Positions 10,969 through 11,033 of a stretch of DNA of 11,033 nt are shown one piece after another. Where the stretch lies: assembly GCA_016217625.1 (NCBI GenBank), contig JACRHK010000210.1:1-11033 (forward strand), in the 5' to 3' direction. Source of the DNA: Nitrospirota bacterium (GTDB lineage: Bacteria; Nitrospirota; RBG-16-64-22; JACRHK01). The position numbers and the translations under genes were made by a program. Positions within the stretch are counted from its first letter, which is position 1, and every line of letters starts with the position of its first letter. The notes under the pieces are model-generated. The model ran no database searches. It was not told the origin of the DNA and saw only the letters and a program-made list of their open reading frames with translations.

Positions 10969-11033
10969 CTATGGACTGATCTTCAGCGCCTCCAGCAGCG
11001 CCCGGGCCTTGTGGAGCGTTTCCTCGTATTCAC
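10969..11033 (-). CDS. C-terminal end of a chorismate-utilising enzyme (TrpE/PabB-like), partial
   Basis: The last 20 codons of a leftward gene entering from the right edge read EYEETLHKARALLEALKISP, then a TAG at 10971-10969. The amphipathic E-x-E-E-T-x-x-K-A-R-A-L-L pattern is the usual final helix of anthranilate synthase component I and aminodeoxychorismate synthase component I, which convert chorismate for tryptophan or folate synthesis. Which of the two it is, or whether it is another protein with a similar helix, cannot be settled from 20 residues. The other two minus-strand frames do not give a convincing end here. Confidence 0.5.
   Translation of the reverse strand, partial: EYEETLHKARALLEALKISP

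Overview
The window is GC-rich chromosomal-type DNA, most likely from a Gram-negative bacterium. The clearest pointer is a secreted alpha-2-macroglobulin translationally coupled to a penicillin-binding protein 1C, a periplasmic pair typical of diderm bacteria. I cannot name the genus from the sequence.

Layout. Positions 1-14 hold only the first codons of a leftward gene with a strong Shine-Dalgarno. From 146 a rightward VapBC-type toxin-antitoxin module follows: an AbrB-fold antitoxin (146-385) and a PIN-domain toxin (frame open 382-1083). A roughly 299-bp MITE-like element (387-685) has inserted exactly at the antitoxin/toxin junction. It has imperfect 13-bp terminal inverted repeats, a 4-bp target duplication (TGAA) and no stop in the toxin frame, so the toxin carries a 101-codon in-frame extension. 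The element's right end also supplies a new Shine-Dalgarno and the G of a second GTG start. Next comes a truncated Nramp-like transporter remnant (1141-1404). Its AT-rich broken end holds a plausible promoter for the following operon.

1448-9291 is the core. A 1920-residue alpha-2-macroglobulin with an intact CLEQ thioester motif overlaps by 4 nt a 694-residue PBP1C with intact transglycosylase, transpeptidase and C-terminal domains. By analogy with E. coli YfhM-PbpC, the first would trap invading proteases in the periplasm and the second would repair breached peptidoglycan.

On the other strand, converging on pbpC with a 24-bp gap, is a compact leftward unit (10759 down to 9316): an AbrB-like antitoxin, an overlapping RelE-like toxin, and 9 nt later a plant-type asparaginase/isoaspartyl peptidase with all its Ntn-hydrolase residues. 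Its promoter region carries four 8-bp tandem repeats, a likely autoregulatory operator. Beyond a G-rich purine-repeat spacer, the window ends in the last 20 codons of a leftward gene resembling the C-terminus of TrpE/PabB.

The main novelty candidates are the element-interrupted but apparently still translatable VapC, and the toxin-antitoxin-isoaspartyl-peptidase operon with its repeat operator.
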